Assembly (NCBI GenBank): GCA_964017235.1
Contig: OZ024935.1
Coordinates: forward strand, 31,537,596-31,601,595
Length of the DNA stretch: 64,000 bases
Source: Sabellastarte sp. h YS-2021
Lineage: Eukaryota; Annelida; Polychaeta; Sabellida; Sabellidae
Direction of reading: 5' to 3'
Numbering within the stretch: the first letter of the stretch is position 1; every line of letters begins with the position of its first letter. The notes beneath the pieces were generated by a model, which saw nothing but the letters and a program-made list of their open reading frames with translations, searched no databases and was not told the origin of the DNA. Below, one piece after another: positions 1-11,158 of the stretch. A program made the position numbers and the translations under genes.

Positions 1-1
1 A

Positions 2-838
2 GATGTTGATGGTATTGAAAATGTTCGATATCCCTATCTCATAGTGGGTTTGATAGGATGCATGGTGGCTACAGTGTATCCAATCATACTCTGTTTTATG
101 AAACCAGGCACAAAACAAACGAAAAATAAGTCAGGTGGCACTGTTAAAAGTGTTCCACCAAGTGGAGAAACCTCAAGCTTCAAGGTACCAATGCTGACTA
201 TGCAGTTTTTATTCTATTTCTTTTATGCCTGGTATGAATGCATCCCGGGTGGTTATATTGCAGCTTTTGTTATTGAAGGTCTGCAATGGCCTGTACATAA
301 AGGTCCTTTGTTGACCTCAGTCTTTTGGGGTGCACTAGGTATAGGTCGCTTACTTGGAGCCCCAATATCCATCCTCTTCTCTGCAGGTACAATGATTGCC
401 TTTAATATTGCCCTCACTACACTAGCTTTCATTGTGATGATGTTTTCATCAATGACACCAGAGTATGTGCTGTGGATATCTGTAGCTACCGCAGGATTGG
501 GAATGTCCACCACATTTGCTTCTGCCATATTATGGACTTCAAACTACATCAACATCACTGGTAGCATTGGCTCACTCTTTTTGATTGGCTCTTCATTTGG
601 TGCTATGTCTGCTGCACCACTGACAGGATTTCTGTTTCGGGATATGACTCACATGTGGGTGGTTTATCTTAGTTTAATGGCTGCATCAATTCATATACTG
701 CTATTTTCTGTAATGACTGTTTTTGTAAAGAAACATGTGATAAAGAAGAACAGAGCTATCCAGAAGACAGAACAATATTTGAACAGTGACAAAATAGCAC
801 CTGCTCATGACAGATTTACAGATAATAAGATAAACTAA
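2..838 (+). CDS. MFSD4B/NaGLT1-like sugar transporter, 3' part
   Basis: C-terminal part of a major facilitator superfamily protein of the MFSD4B (sodium-dependent glucose transporter 1) type; the reading frame is already open at the first base, so the gene starts upstream. In-frame translation begins DVDGIENVRYPYLIVGL and matches the second half of the intact paralogue at 32236-34027 almost residue for residue, including the WYE..PGGY segment, the GALGIGR loop, SAILWTSNY and the FLFRD loop before the last membrane span. About six hydrophobic spans are visible, followed by a polar tail ending at TAA 836-838. The family moves sugars across the plasma membrane; the substrate here is unknown. No frameshift or stop is seen, so it may be functional. 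A polyadenylation signal is not obvious within 150 bases. It is probably one member of a tandem family now separated by retrotransposons. Confidence 0.8.
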   Translation, partial: DVDGIENVRYPYLIVGLIGCMVATVYPIILCFMKPGTKQTKNKSGGTVKSVPPSGETSSFKVPMLTMQFLFYFFYAWYECIPGGYIAAFVIEGLQWPVHKGPLLTSVFWGALGIGRLLGAPISILFSAGTMIAFNIALTTLAFIVMMFSSMTPEYVLWISVATAGLGMSTTFASAILWTSNYINITGSIGSLFLIGSSFGAMSAAPLTGFLFRDMTHMWVVYLSLMAASIHILLFSVMTVFVKKHVIKKNRAIQKTEQYLNSDKIAPAHDRFTDNKIN

Positions 839-1599
839 ACTTGCTCATTTCCACAATTATGTACACTGCATACACGTGAAATGTATTCAAATTTATTCTT
901 CTTCCATATACACTAATACTTATTAAATTTTTAAATGATACAATTAGCCACACCCCTCTATCCTGTTATGTACAAAAACAAGGAATTTAGAAATAGGAAC
1001 TGGTATGATATGATACGACAACAAATTGAATTGTTTTAAGACTGCAAAGATCATATAGAAAGTTTCTTTTCTACGTGACTAATTCTAGGGACGTAGTTAA
1101 TGCAAAAAGCCAGTAAGCCTAGGCATAGATTTGTTTGTAAAATCATTAATGAGATATACACGACCCCATCCCCTAACAAATATTGCATGTAACCACAACT
1201 GAGAAACCAGGATGGCCCAGATCAAGAATCATAGCCTCTCCCCTGAAGTGTGGTGGGATTTAGTTGAAATATATGAATACTAGTGGAATTTATGAATTTC
1301 GACTTGATTTACCATTTGATCATCATTTCTATTTTAATGTGTAACAGGTAAATCAGAGTGGCAGTTTTTTGGGGGGCTCACAGAGTTTTACTGAGATCAC
1401 AGTTCTCGTCTTTTTTTTTAAATGCACCTGAAAAATGAGAAAACTATGGAAACTGCTTAGAGGAGTTTATAATCACGGTCATCATGGGGATTTTGCCAAG
1501 CACGGCCTGATAGGGGCCTGCTGCCTCAGTTTCCTCACAACCTCAAGCTTGCATCAATACTTGGCGACCCTTGACCTCTTGACCAATCACACATATTGG
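839..1599. other. non-coding spacer
   Basis: AT-rich DNA between the transporter fragment and the first Ngaro-like element. No credible ORF or RNA gene was seen. The last 250 bases (from about 1340) may already belong to the left terminal repeat of the retrotransposon, but no second copy was found to prove this. Confidence 0.5.
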
Positions 1600-1713
1600 G
1601 GTTAATAAATTGGCCTCACTTTGGATTCGGAGGGCCATTTTGAATTCAGTATTTGAACACAGAAGAAGTAGCAACCATTTTATTTTATTTTATTTAGTTA
1701 CTAGTACACTACA

Positions 1714-2898
1714 ATGCCGGCTTCTAGAAAGAAATCTCCAGCTACAGAAGGCAAGAGGAAGACCAGAGCGTCAGATAAGTCTCGTACATCCATTAAGAAG
1801 CCTACTAAGAAGAAATTAATATCAGTTGAAAATGACGGTTCATATCTCCAGCATCAAGCGTCACAATCAGTACCAGTAAGTACTTTGCCACCTTCTGACC
1901 ACAGTACCATATCAGCGTCAACAGGGCAAGCCATATTGACCATGTTAAGCCAGATCGACGCGTCCAACAAAGAACTATCCAAGCGAATGGACCAATTAGA
2001 ACGTAATGGCAGTGTGAGTTCCACCCCTCTGACGTCTCCTACCATCAACCATCGTAGCTCCACCGTAGCTGTGTCGCAATCAGTGGTACCCCCACCCCCT
2101 TTACAACGGGTAACCGTGGGTGGGGCAGCTACAGGATGTTCTGCTCTTCCGGGGCCCTCCAGACAACAGCCAGATCATAATGCTATCAACAGGGATGCTG
2201 TGGTCCCAGGTGTGGATGTCCTCAGGTCAATTCCCAGCATCTCATCAGCAGTAACACAGCTATTGGCATCATACGACCATCAGGCGATACAAGATGTTTT
2301 GCCAGGTAAGGGCCACGTTCCGAGGCGGAAGTCCGGCAGATATAATACCACTGATAACACACTTGCTGGCCCCCACCTCAGATGGCCCAATGAGGGTCTG
2401 GTATCTGCATCCAACGCTAGGAGGCCTCCTTATGATGAACTTAATTTATCTCAATGGGTGGCTGGACAGCTATCCAATGCTTTGTTAATTGAGGACAATG
2501 TTCTTCTTAGACAAGTGCTAACACAAGTAGTTATGGCCATGAGGGACTCGGTATCACTACCTTGGCAGGCGGTTCGGGCAGCATGGGCCGTCTCGATGAC
2601 TGATGTTGAGGAGGGTAGGTTGGGATGGGCAGACACCACACAATGGTCGCTGAACCGTATAAGCAACTCCCAACTGGCAGTTTTGAATGGTCAGAACCTG
2701 TCAACCAACAATCAAAAGATAAGGATATGTCGCTTCTACAATGAGGGATCCTGTACAAGTGAGGGTCACCACGGACCGTACAAACACTTTTGTGCTAGCT
2801 GCTACAAACAGGGACGTTCTTTGATGCACCCAGAGACTAGGTGCTTTTCGCGCAGCTCGAGTCGTACACAGGAACAGAAGACACCAGCATCTAAGTAG
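1714..2898 (+). CDS. gag-like protein of Ngaro-like element 1
   Basis: Structural (gag-type) ORF of 394 residues starting at an ATG. The N-terminus is basic (PASRKKSPATEGKRKTRAS), followed by a Ser/Thr/Pro-rich linker with a short helical segment (about residues 70-100). A central block contains NLSQWVAGQL and a conserved Trp-rich helix region. The C-terminus carries a Cys/His cluster of the form C-x5-C, H-H, H-x-C-x2-C, H, C (about residues 335-380) that is also present in gag of the element at 22243-23445 and is probably a zinc-binding nucleic-acid module. The ORF ends 99 bases before the RT ORF. It probably packages element RNA. Recognition rests on position and on the paralogous gag in this window; no enzymatic motif is present. 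Confidence 0.75.
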   Translation: MPASRKKSPATEGKRKTRASDKSRTSIKKPTKKKLISVENDGSYLQHQASQSVPVSTLPPSDHSTISASTGQAILTMLSQIDASNKELSKRMDQLERNGSVSSTPLTSPTINHRSSTVAVSQSVVPPPPLQRVTVGGAATGCSALPGPSRQQPDHNAINRDAVVPGVDVLRSIPSISSAVTQLLASYDHQAIQDVLPGKGHVPRRKSGRYNTTDNTLAGPHLRWPNEGLVSASNARRPPYDELNLSQWVAGQLSNALLIEDNVLLRQVLTQVVMAMRDSVSLPWQAVRAAWAVSMTDVEEGRLGWADTTQWSLNRISNSQLAVLNGQNLSTNNQKIRICRFYNEGSCTSEGHHGPYKHFCASCYKQGRSLMHPETRCFSRSSSRTQEQKTPASK

Positions 2899-2997
2899 GG
2901 ACTCGGTCGACCACATCTCCACCCCTCTGGCATCTGTGGGAGGGGGCGAGCAGTTGTACCTAAAGAAACAGACAATGAACAATCATGTAATAAAGCT

Positions 2998-5770
2998 ATG
3001 TTAACTGCCACTACTAAACATAAGATTGCTGACATTAATACATTGAACTTTCTCAACAGTAATCAAGATAATCAAGGTGGAAAAGTCTTTAATTGTATGG
3101 GTAATGTGTTGAATGATCTTGCAGATTCATATGACAAGGAGTTTATTTGTTCAGTACCTGTAGAGAGTGGTTTATTGACTGGTCCTGGGTTCGAATATGA
3201 TCCCCAGGCCAGTATCACAGTACCAAATGTTGTAACAGCTGCTGATGGTCATTGTGAATACAAATGGTTTGATAACACGTTTACCTGTGGTACCACCTGT
3301 ACTCAACCAGTTGTAAGGGTGTATGATAGTGAAAAGTTGCATTGTTATACGGCTTTAATACGTTACAAGGGTGACCATCAGGTTAATCAAGCTATTTATA
3401 CCTTCACAAGTTCGGGTTCGAACCAACATACCGATGAAACTAATTGTACCATGAGTGTAACCACATTTTCCAAGGTTTATAATGGAAATTGGGCTCACAT
3501 TGTTTATCTTCAAAGCAGTGACATAGGCTTAAAGGGGTTTTACCTCTGGGATCACAGTTCTGGGGGTGGGGACTCCAGCTTGATTGCCTATGGCCAACCC
3601 CCTCAGGGGATGCTCACCATTACAGACATTATTCACTTGCATGTGGTCCCTGTGGGTACCACCGCCCCTAATTGGGACCTGGGTTTGAATACTGATCCTG
3701 GCCTGGTACATGATAACTATCTTAAGGATTGTAGAAGTATGCAATATTATGGTCACGGTTATGAAGAATATATGATTAATATTATTGACAATTTAATAGA
3801 TGGGGCTGATAGCCTTGGTGATAGTGGTAACATGACTACCCCAAGAACAGGGGTTGATTCTGCGTATAATCAGCAAACTGATGAAGTGAGAATGAACTTA
3901 GATGCTCACATTACTAGCTATGCATGTACTGAACTTGACACCCAGCTGGGCCAGCCCAAGTGGGCTTATGATGATAAACCCAGTTTAACTGACAGAGACA
4001 TTCCACGTCCGATTCGTGATTTTCATTATCCGAACAAGTTTACAGGCTATTTGGCTCAGGAAGGGACTGCGTTCGAGTTCGTTGGTCCGGATAGACCTCC
4101 TGTGGACATAACCTCTATTGAACAGCTTATTGCTATTGCGGACATTATTAGAAACACCCATGTCCCCAACTACAAAGCTGCCAGAATACCCATTAAATCG
4201 GGTTTGAATGTGGAGGCTTGGGAAACTCACCTCCAGGGCTATTCAGATAAGCGAGTTTTGCAATATATTAAATTCGGCTACCCCCTTTCCATCAGCAATG
4301 CTGAAGAATTATGTAATAAGGACAGTACTAACCACTATTCTGCTCGTCAATATCCATCTGAAGTACAAAAGTACATTGATAAAGAAAAATCACTTGGTGC
4401 TTTGTTAGGCCCTGTCCCAAGTATTGTACACCCCCACTACCATTGTTCACCTTTAATGACACGTCCTAAAGACAATGGCAGTCGTCGGGTTATATTAGAC
4501 CTTTCATATCCTCGAGGCAATTCAGTGAACTCACACGTTCAGGCTGACCGCTTTGATGACTCTGCATTTGTGTTGAAATTTCCCAATATAGACCATATTA
4601 CAGAGGACATAGTTCGCTGCACGGATGACTGCGTTCACTTTAAAATTGATGTAGCTCGTGCGTTTCGCAACCTCAGAGTGGATCCCGTGGATAGTCTAAA
4701 GCTCGGGATTATGTGGAATGGCAATTATTATGCGGATCTGGCGGTGGCGTTCGGGTGGACCCACGGGTCCGCGGCGTTCCAGATTTTGTCCGACGTCATT
4801 GCCCATATTGTAGCTAAAGCTGACATAAAACTCCACTGCTATATCGATGACTACATTGCGGTTGTCCCTAAAACTAAGGCGGATGATAAATTTAAATATG
4901 TTTGCGACTTACTGACCGAACTTGGCCTCCCCCTCAACTATGACAAGCTCACCCCTCCCACCAAACGCCTCACGTGTCTCGGTATAGACATAAACATTGA
5001 CAACAATACTATGAGCATATCTGAAGACAAGCTTCGATCTATCCATGAGGAGTGCATTCGTTAGTACACAGAAATGTCTTTCTAGGAGAGCTTTCCAATC
5101 GCTTCTTGGGAAACTTTTGTACATTCAAAAGTGTGTTAAACCCTCACGTGTATTCCTTAATAGGATCTTGGCATTATATCGTGCAAATTCCCATCTTCAG
5201 AAGATTTACCTTTCCTCTGATTTTCACAAAGACATCGCATGGTTCTTGACATTCCTCCCATCCTTCAATGGCATCTCTTATCTTAAAAAGAATGCAGTCG
5301 ATTCCGTCCAATCCCTATACCTAGATGCTTGCTTGACTGGGATGGGAGGCGTTTGGCGGGATCGCGTCTTTGCTACCCCTATTCATAACATGATGGGTGT
5401 GGATCTTAAGATCGTGCATCTCGAGATGCTGAATCTAGTCATCGCTCTGAGAACGTGGGCGAGTTATTGGTGCCATTCTAGCATCACAGTTCACTGTGAC
5501 AATTCAGGGGTGGTCTTTGTGGTTAAGACCGGTAAGACCAAGGATCCCTTCTTAGCTTTGTGTGTCAGAAATATTTGGCTGTTAACAGCCCATTATGATA
5601 TTCATTTGGATATAGTACACATACCTGGCCGTTGCAATACTATAGCTGATACCTTATCTAGGATATATTCTAGCAGTAACATAGATGCCAGTATTTTTAA
5701 CCATTTGAGGGACCATTACATTTGGGAACGTATACCCAGTCATTATTTTGATCTGGACCTTCACCTCTAA
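2998..5770 (+). CDS. reverse transcriptase-RNase H of Ngaro-like element 1 (one frameshift)
   Basis: Reverse transcriptase with a C-terminal RNase H. The first ORF (2998-5064, 688 residues from an ATG) has a long element-specific N-terminus and then RT motifs: ILDLSYPRGNSVNS, FKIDVARAFRNL and the catalytic Y-I-D-D at residues 615-618. The frame ends at TAG 5062-5064. The homologous protein continues one base further on (5045-5770) with LSRRAFQSLLGKLLYIQKCVKP and an RNase H region (YLDACLTGMGG, LEMLNLVIAL, CDNSGVV, the IVHIPG loop, ADTLSR). A +1 shift near CGT-TAG restores the full protein. This could be a one-base mutation or a programmed shift; the element at 19853-22180 has no shift here, which favours mutation. 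The ORF ends at TAA 5768-5770, directly before a splice-acceptor-like TTTCAG. Confidence 0.8.
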
Positions 5771-5778
5771 TTTCAGAT
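5768..5778 (+). promoter_or_regulatory. 3' splice-site-like signal overlapping the RT/YR junction
   Basis: The RT stop TAA is followed at once by TTTCAG, and the YR frame opens right after the AG with two leftover bases (AT) before the first full codon. The same arrangement occurs in the two other Ngaro-like elements (19855-19845 minus and 38323-38338 plus). This points to a conserved acceptor for a spliced YR transcript. No convincing phase-1 donor was found in gag of this copy. Confidence 0.45.
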
Positions 5779-6756
5779 TCGAACCTGCCTTCTTCCCATT
5801 TGATCCTCATTGCCTTCCAGAGGACTAGGACCGCTTACAGACCATCTACCAGGAAGGCCCACAGTACACACATAAGAACTTACCTTGCTTTTGTCATATT
5901 CATGTCACTTCCGGTAGACCCATCAGTGCATTCTTTGTTAGCCTTCTTGGAATATTTATATTCAAACAACTTATCTCACCGGGTTATCCTCAACTATCTC
6001 TCCTCCCTCAAAACTTTTGCTAAACAGTACCACTGGGACCAGTCAATTTTTGACCATCACTTACTTCAGTCCTACCTTAGAAGCAGTTCCATCAACTCTT
6101 CATTCCACCCCACCCCCCGGGGCATCTTTGACATTAGGACCCTCGCTTTGATCTCTTCCACCTGTCATATCCTCGATGACCCCCCTCTGTACAGGGCTGC
6201 TTTTCTTGTTTCATTTTTTGCCTTTCTTAGGATGTCAAACGTGGCCCCCCACTCTAAATTCAAGTTTGACCCCAACAAGCACCTGCTGAGGCAGGATGTC
6301 ATCTTTCAGCCCCCCGGGGCCCACATTCTAATTAAGTGGACTAAGACCCTTCAGGATAACTGTTCCCACCATTTGGTTCAGATCCCAGCCCTTACCAACC
6401 ACATACTTTGTCCAGTCAGGGCTGTCCACCAGTTACTAGATTCTAGGCCCCTCCCTCCTACATCACCTCTCTTTGTTCACAAATCTCCTCCTTATCATCC
6501 AGTCATTGATACCACCTTGAGGGATGGTCTCAGAAGGGTGTTGACCCACCTGGGCATCCCCCTCCTGGGCCATGGTTTCCATACCTTTAGAAGGTCAGGG
6601 GCGACCCTGGCTTATGATAACAATGTCCAGCTCCAGCATATAATGGCCCATGGTCTCTGGAGAAGTTCGGCAGTCTGGACTTACCTCCAGAATGCTTCCC
6701 AGGCCCCCCCCATTGTCCCCCTGACCTTTGCCTCTTGTATTCCTTCTCACCTTTAG
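5777..6756 (+). CDS. tyrosine recombinase (YR) of Ngaro-like element 1
   Basis: Tyrosine recombinase, which in these retrotransposons integrates the circular DNA intermediate in place of a DDE integrase. It has an N-terminal SAM-like core-binding domain (AYRPSTRKAHSTHIRTYL, then FLEYLYSNN) and a catalytic domain with the expected residues in order: Arg in FFAFLRMSN, His-x-x-Arg in FHTFRRSG, then GLWRSSAVWTYL with the His/Trp position and the nucleophilic Tyr. The frame has no ATG near its beginning; it opens directly after the AG at 5775-5776, so expression by splicing or by another non-standard route is likely. It ends at TAG 6754-6756. No internal stop is seen, so the enzyme looks intact. 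Confidence 0.85.
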
Positions 6757-6836
6757 TTGGGCTTGGTGTTTTTAAAATCTTCAAACCTTTGAAATTTTAA
6801 AACTTTTAACCCTGCTTATATAACTACTAATCTGTA

Positions 6837-6842
6837 AATAAA
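6837..6842 (+). terminator. polyadenylation signal
   Basis: AATAAA about 80 bases after the YR stop codon, the probable 3' processing signal of the Ngaro-like element 1 transcript. Confidence 0.45.
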
Positions 6843-6950
6843 TACCTCAAACATCATTGACCTCTTTCACCTTCCTATGACCCATCTGACCTTTTGACCT
6901 CCATCACCTTTCACCTTAGGAAACTGACAATGAAAATGAATCGGGGTGGC

Positions 6951-9015
6951 AGCCAATATGTACAATGAAATGAATGATTGTGATAGTTGTGTTGATCAAA
7001 TGAGCAGAAGAAACATATTCATAATTTCTTTGCAGTTCTTAATGCTTTCATCAGATTTCTCTTCGGAGTAACTACAATGTTTCTGACATCCTTTACAAAA
7101 TATCATAAAATATTAAGGAGCTACAATAAAATATAGTAGACCTGCACTGAAAAATGTTACGTTCATATCGTTATTGCATAAGGAGAGTAAAATTTATTAC
7201 TGTTTTATTTTTATTTTATTTTAGAGACAATAAACTTTTTAAATTTGTATCCTTCAGATTTTGATTGAAGTTTTGGTGTCTTTGTGTCTCTGATTATTAT
7301 AATCAGGTATATGTTTGACAATTGCCATCAGAGGTTTAGCAGCAGTGTTATGATATACCGAGAGTTTCAGTATTTTTAGTCACTTTACTGTCAGAGTATG
7401 AACAACTGTATGTCAAGCTGATACATTTGCAATAAGACTTACCATGCAACAGATGTCCATATTTTACAAATATTTGGGATTAAATAATTTCTGTTTAATG
7501 TTTTCACGGAGATAGTAAAACAAGGACAAAATGTTCTACATGGAGTGTAGTGTATACTGTGGTCTATGCAAGAATTTGCAAAAGTACAAAGGTAACTTAC
7601 AGAATCTTGATCTACAGTCTCATTGTCATATGATCAGAAACATGCAATTAAAATTGCATGTCTAGTTGATACATGGTGCGTAATGTAAACCACAGTCTAT
7701 AGTCCTATTATGTCATCTAGAATGTTCAAGTGTAACCATAGGCAAATGGTTTAATATATTTGGTAATGCCAATGTTATACATGGTTGACACGTTTCAGTC
7801 AATTTGCTGTGCAAAATTTTAAAAACATGTATAGATCCTCACTAGTCTATGGTCAATTTTAGCTAATATCTTAATTCTTATCGCCTATGGGCTGTATAAA
7901 AACTGTTTAGTCAACTAATTAATAAAACCAGTTGATAGATTGGGTTTTCCGACTAAATGTCACTTTCCTGGAGTTGGTAAAAGTCATATAAAAGTGATGT
8001 TAGTTCTTCAAATTTAGTTTACATTTAGTTAATAGCTCCAAAATATTGCAACTTGTTTACTCTGGTTCATGCAGTTCATGGTTTGAGAGTCAAAATAAGT
8101 TTCTTGTCACACATATATAAATCGAAAATCTCAGGACTTGTGTTTAAACTAAAGAACAAACCAAGTCTGAAGAATATGTATTCAGTACTTTATGGGAATA
8201 CCAGGGAATTGTCAAGAATTGAGTACTTTCAAATTTCATGCTATCTAGAGCATGTTACATAATCAGACATTATTGTCGCAAATTAATATAAATTAACGGG
8301 GTCTATGGAAACACAATCACAATATAAGTGTATTACAGGAATAAAATAGTCATTACTCATAAAAACAATAATCAGAAAACTAGAAAATATTGACTTGGGA
8401 TTGGCTTGGGATTTTCTCAAATGTATTTTAGAACAGAATCGATAACATATGCCAAAAATAAAATATATATATATAAAATATTGGACTTAATGATCTTCAT
8501 GAGAAATTTGGCACTGTTCAGTGAATGTGTTAAGAACTTTCCCCTTTCGAAAAGGACTGGAATATCTAACTTATGCCAAAAATCTTGACATAAAATCCTG
8601 CAAGTTGGTCATCTCTCAAAACAATGGTATTTTACTAACATTAACAAATATATTAATTCCAACATTGATAGACATAACCTAAATCTGGTTATTTTTGTGC
8701 TTCTATTGGCTCTTTCAAGGAGAAATTTCAGTCTTTCTTCCTCCTCAAAGAATATCCGCAGCTGATCATTGAGATTTAATATTGTTCTACCTGTTGAGAT
8801 TTAGAGTCTGCTTTTGAGCGGAGGTTAAGCACAATAAAAGTTGACACAGAACACAAAGTCTTGTGAAAAAAAATACTGGCCATCAGTTACGATACTACTA
8901 TGGTTTTACACAAAAAAGTCCAAAGGAGGATCATAACAATTTTCAAGAACACAGAAAATTTTGTGACGAATTTTGACCATCAAGTCACAATACTTCAGAT
9001 TAGCCAGAAAAATTC
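6951..9015. other. non-coding AT-rich region
   Basis: About 2 kb of AT-rich DNA without a convincing gene. The ORFs in it are short and lack family features. The stretch near 8797-8833 resembles 40847-40883, so a low-copy dispersed repeat may be present. Confidence 0.5.
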
Positions 9016-9019
9016 TGCA

Positions 9020-9425
9020 AGGTTTTTCCTTCATGTGGGTTGGTTGGATGGTTGGTTAGTTTGTCATATTGAGATGGGTAGTTGGAAGGGCAGAGGAAAT
9101 CAGTACATACAGTCAGTTAAGGTACTACACTAGCAAATCCAGGGGGGGGGGGTTCAGGGGGTTCGAACATCCCCCCCCCCTCCACCCTTGAAAAATAATG
9201 TAAAGGGATTCAACCCAAAGTACAAAGTTATTTCTTGAGAGTGGTGTTAAATTTACAGGAAATGCACTATATTTTCACCAAAAAATATTTTTTTCCCGGG
9301 GGGGCATGCCCCCCGACCCGACTAGTTATGGTATGTCTCATGTAAACCCCCATCTTACTTAAAAGCTGGATCCGCCCCTGTATTATACTGTAAACTGCTG
9401 ACCAATAGGAACAAACTATCAGCAT
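9020..9425 (-). repeat. tRNA-SINE-related fragment, interrupted
   Basis: The stretches 9020-9130 and 9380-9425 match the middle of the SINE copies at 25452-25632 and 56128-56371 (GGTAGTTGGAAGGGCAGAGG, then ACTGTAAACTGC-GACCAA). The intervening 250 bases (9131-9379) are a separate insertion. The tRNA-like head is missing in this copy. Confidence 0.6.
9131..9379. mobile_element. hAT-like MITE inserted in the SINE
   Basis: An insertion of about 250 bases that splits a SINE fragment. Its right end reads CTGGATCCGCCCCTG, the inverted form of a CAGGGGCGGATCCAG terminus typical of some hAT MITEs. The left end, CACTAGCAAATCCAG, is a diverged partner. Runs of G and C flank a central AT-rich part. No clear 8-base target duplication remains. 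Confidence 0.45.
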
Positions 9426-9777
9426 GACATGACTTTTGAATGTTTCATGATAGCTTCCCGATTAGTGCTGTGATGCTTTCAAGATGTCTTCTGATAGGTT
9501 CCCAAAAAGATTGCAATCGTCAGATTGGGCTACAAATTTTAAAGATTAACTTAAGATGAAAAACATAGGTTTAAGATCGCTGAAAGATCAAAAAATGACT
9601 TTACAAATGGTAACATAGCTTAACATGTGTTTAATATGTACTCCTGATTGCAGGATCAGATAAGAACCTGATAAACATCAGGAGCAGTTTAAGATAAATT
9701 CAAACAGTTTCTAATTGTTGTACAATGTTCCCAAAGGAATCCTGAATGCATACAACTTTAGACATTTTATTTTAAAT

Positions 9778-9795
9778 GTAGCTTTTATAAGCTAC
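9778..9795. other. terminal hairpin of DIRS right end
   Basis: GTAGCTTTTATAAGCTAC has perfect 7-base arms around a 4-base loop. The same 18 bases occur in the other two array copies at 11816-11833 and 13848-13865, and in the intact DIRS element at 62799-62816 and 63047-63064. It lies near the right terminus of both subfamilies. Confidence 0.75.
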
Positions 9796-10084
9796 GACAC
9801 CTACTTTGTAACAATATGTTTACCAGAGTAAAAGTTGAAAACTTATTACCCATGAATTCAGATAGCCGGGCTATCTGGAACAATGGTCATGGGGAATGCC
9901 GGTGTTATGATGCAGGTGCGGGAATATATGCACCTGCTGGCTTGGCCACGTGACCTAGGGAACCTATCAGATGCTCACATGAGCTCTTCCTCATTTTTGC
10001 TGGAACCAAACCCCCCAAGCTAGTGAATTGTCTGGCAAGACTGCGGAGGACCAGTGAGGGTCTGTACTATTGTTACAATATACA

Positions 10085-10140
10085 GGTATTGTAAAATAAA
10101 ATTTCCAATTTTTTGCGCTACAGTAGTCCTACATATTGTA
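10085..10140 (-). repeat. internal complementary region of the DIRS relic
   Basis: On the minus strand this reads GTAGCGCAA, an A-run, then TTGGAAATTTTATTTTAC. It aligns with the centre of the internal complementary region of the intact DIRS element (62760-62790). The arms continue into segments complementary to the relic termini, with the 18-base hairpin deleted. Copies recur about 2.03 kb apart in the array. Confidence 0.65.
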
Positions 10141-10774
10141 ACAATATGCTAATCCCAGCATACTTGGATGGCTAGGTAGACTCACGCTGACTGAAAAGAA
10201 AGACATAATTCTGGCAAAGAGAGCAACCATCATAGGTGAGCATCCAGAGACCAGGGTGGAGGAAGAAGCCTCGATACAGCCAAGGAAACAGGAGCACCTC
10301 AAAAAGTGAGGGGTGTTCTCCAGCTCTCCTGGGGTTAGCTGTGACACCAAGGGGATAAAAGTACCGTCTTGGGTCACACCACCAGTGCAGGTGCCCCAAA
10401 GCAGTTAAGGGATTTACAACACAAAGTGCACAAAGTACGATGAAAAAGGTGTCTTGGAAACACTGATACAACACAAGAAAATTCTAAAGAAAATAAGGTT
10501 GAGAATAAAGAAAAAAATATAACTTAAGTAACATTCTCAAGCAAGTTGAAAAGAAATTACCCCTGAAAGCATTATTAAAGAATGTAGGGATTTTGAGATA
10601 ATGCAGGAAAAAGGAGATAAGGAAATTGAAGCAACAGATAGTTACCTTAAATGGTGAGGAAGCCCCACTCTATGGTGTCAGAAGATTCTGACACACCCTG
10701 TCTAGTTGGTTCCCAGTGTTATGTCCCCATTTTTCTTTCCCTAGAATTTATTTGGAAGGAGGCACCACCTGCTG

Positions 10775-11158
10775 TGAAGGTTTTGTGTAATTTCCAATGG
10801 CAGGGTGGCATAATTTAGTCCACAGAAACCCCCTGCAAAAGGTTTTAGATGCCGCATATGCTCTAGACGTTATGGTCTTTTACCCCTAGTAAGTCCATAC
10901 CTGCATTTCCCACCTGGGAGAAGTTAAGTTTTGTAGTGTTTTTAATCTAAGATGAAATATTACTAAACTGAATAACCTTGGTACGGCCCAGTTTGTAAGG
11001 GATATACAATAGCTGTCTACCCTGAAAGTCCTGACAGTCTTGTTTATACTTCAAAGCTTGAATGACCACTGGAGAGATGGATTGTGGTTCTTCTTTTGCT
11101 AGATGATTCTTGGCCATGAAGGAGGGGGATAATTGAGCTTGATCCCAGTCCCCCGGCA
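10775..11158 (-). pseudogene. DIRS YR C-terminus, array copy 1
   Basis: Minus-strand translation in shifting frames gives GDWDQAQLSPSFMAKNHLAK, SISPVVIQAL and GVSVD-IMPPCHWKLHKTFT. These match the YR of the intact DIRS element (GQWEKVALFPSSDFIAKNQL, SVSPVTIPAL and GVSVDQIMQACHWKAHNTFT). Several stops and frameshifts make it non-functional. Equivalent fragments lie at 12808-13191 and 14840-15222. Confidence 0.75.

Larger units (their letters stand above)
1600..6950 (+). mobile_element. Ngaro-like tyrosine-recombinase retrotransposon 1
   Basis: A YR retrotransposon with the order gag, reverse transcriptase/RNase H, tyrosine recombinase, all on the plus strand. No integrase, protease or LTR is present, and YR is a separate downstream ORF, as in the Ngaro group of DIRS-type elements. 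All three proteins align with those of the element at 16061-23733. The ends are uncertain because no split direct repeats were recognised: I place the left end just upstream of gag and the right end near the block of GACCTTTGACC-like repeats at 6860-6930, a feature shared with the 3' region of the other Ngaro-like copies. The coding part is open except for one frameshift near 5062. Confidence 0.8.

Noticed and set aside
10129-10474. Repeated 95-100 residue minus-strand ORFs (MLYQCFQDTFFIVLC...) in all three array units
   Set aside because: They are near-identical only because the DNA is a recent tandem duplication, they lie in the 3' untranslated part of a dead element, and they show no domain.
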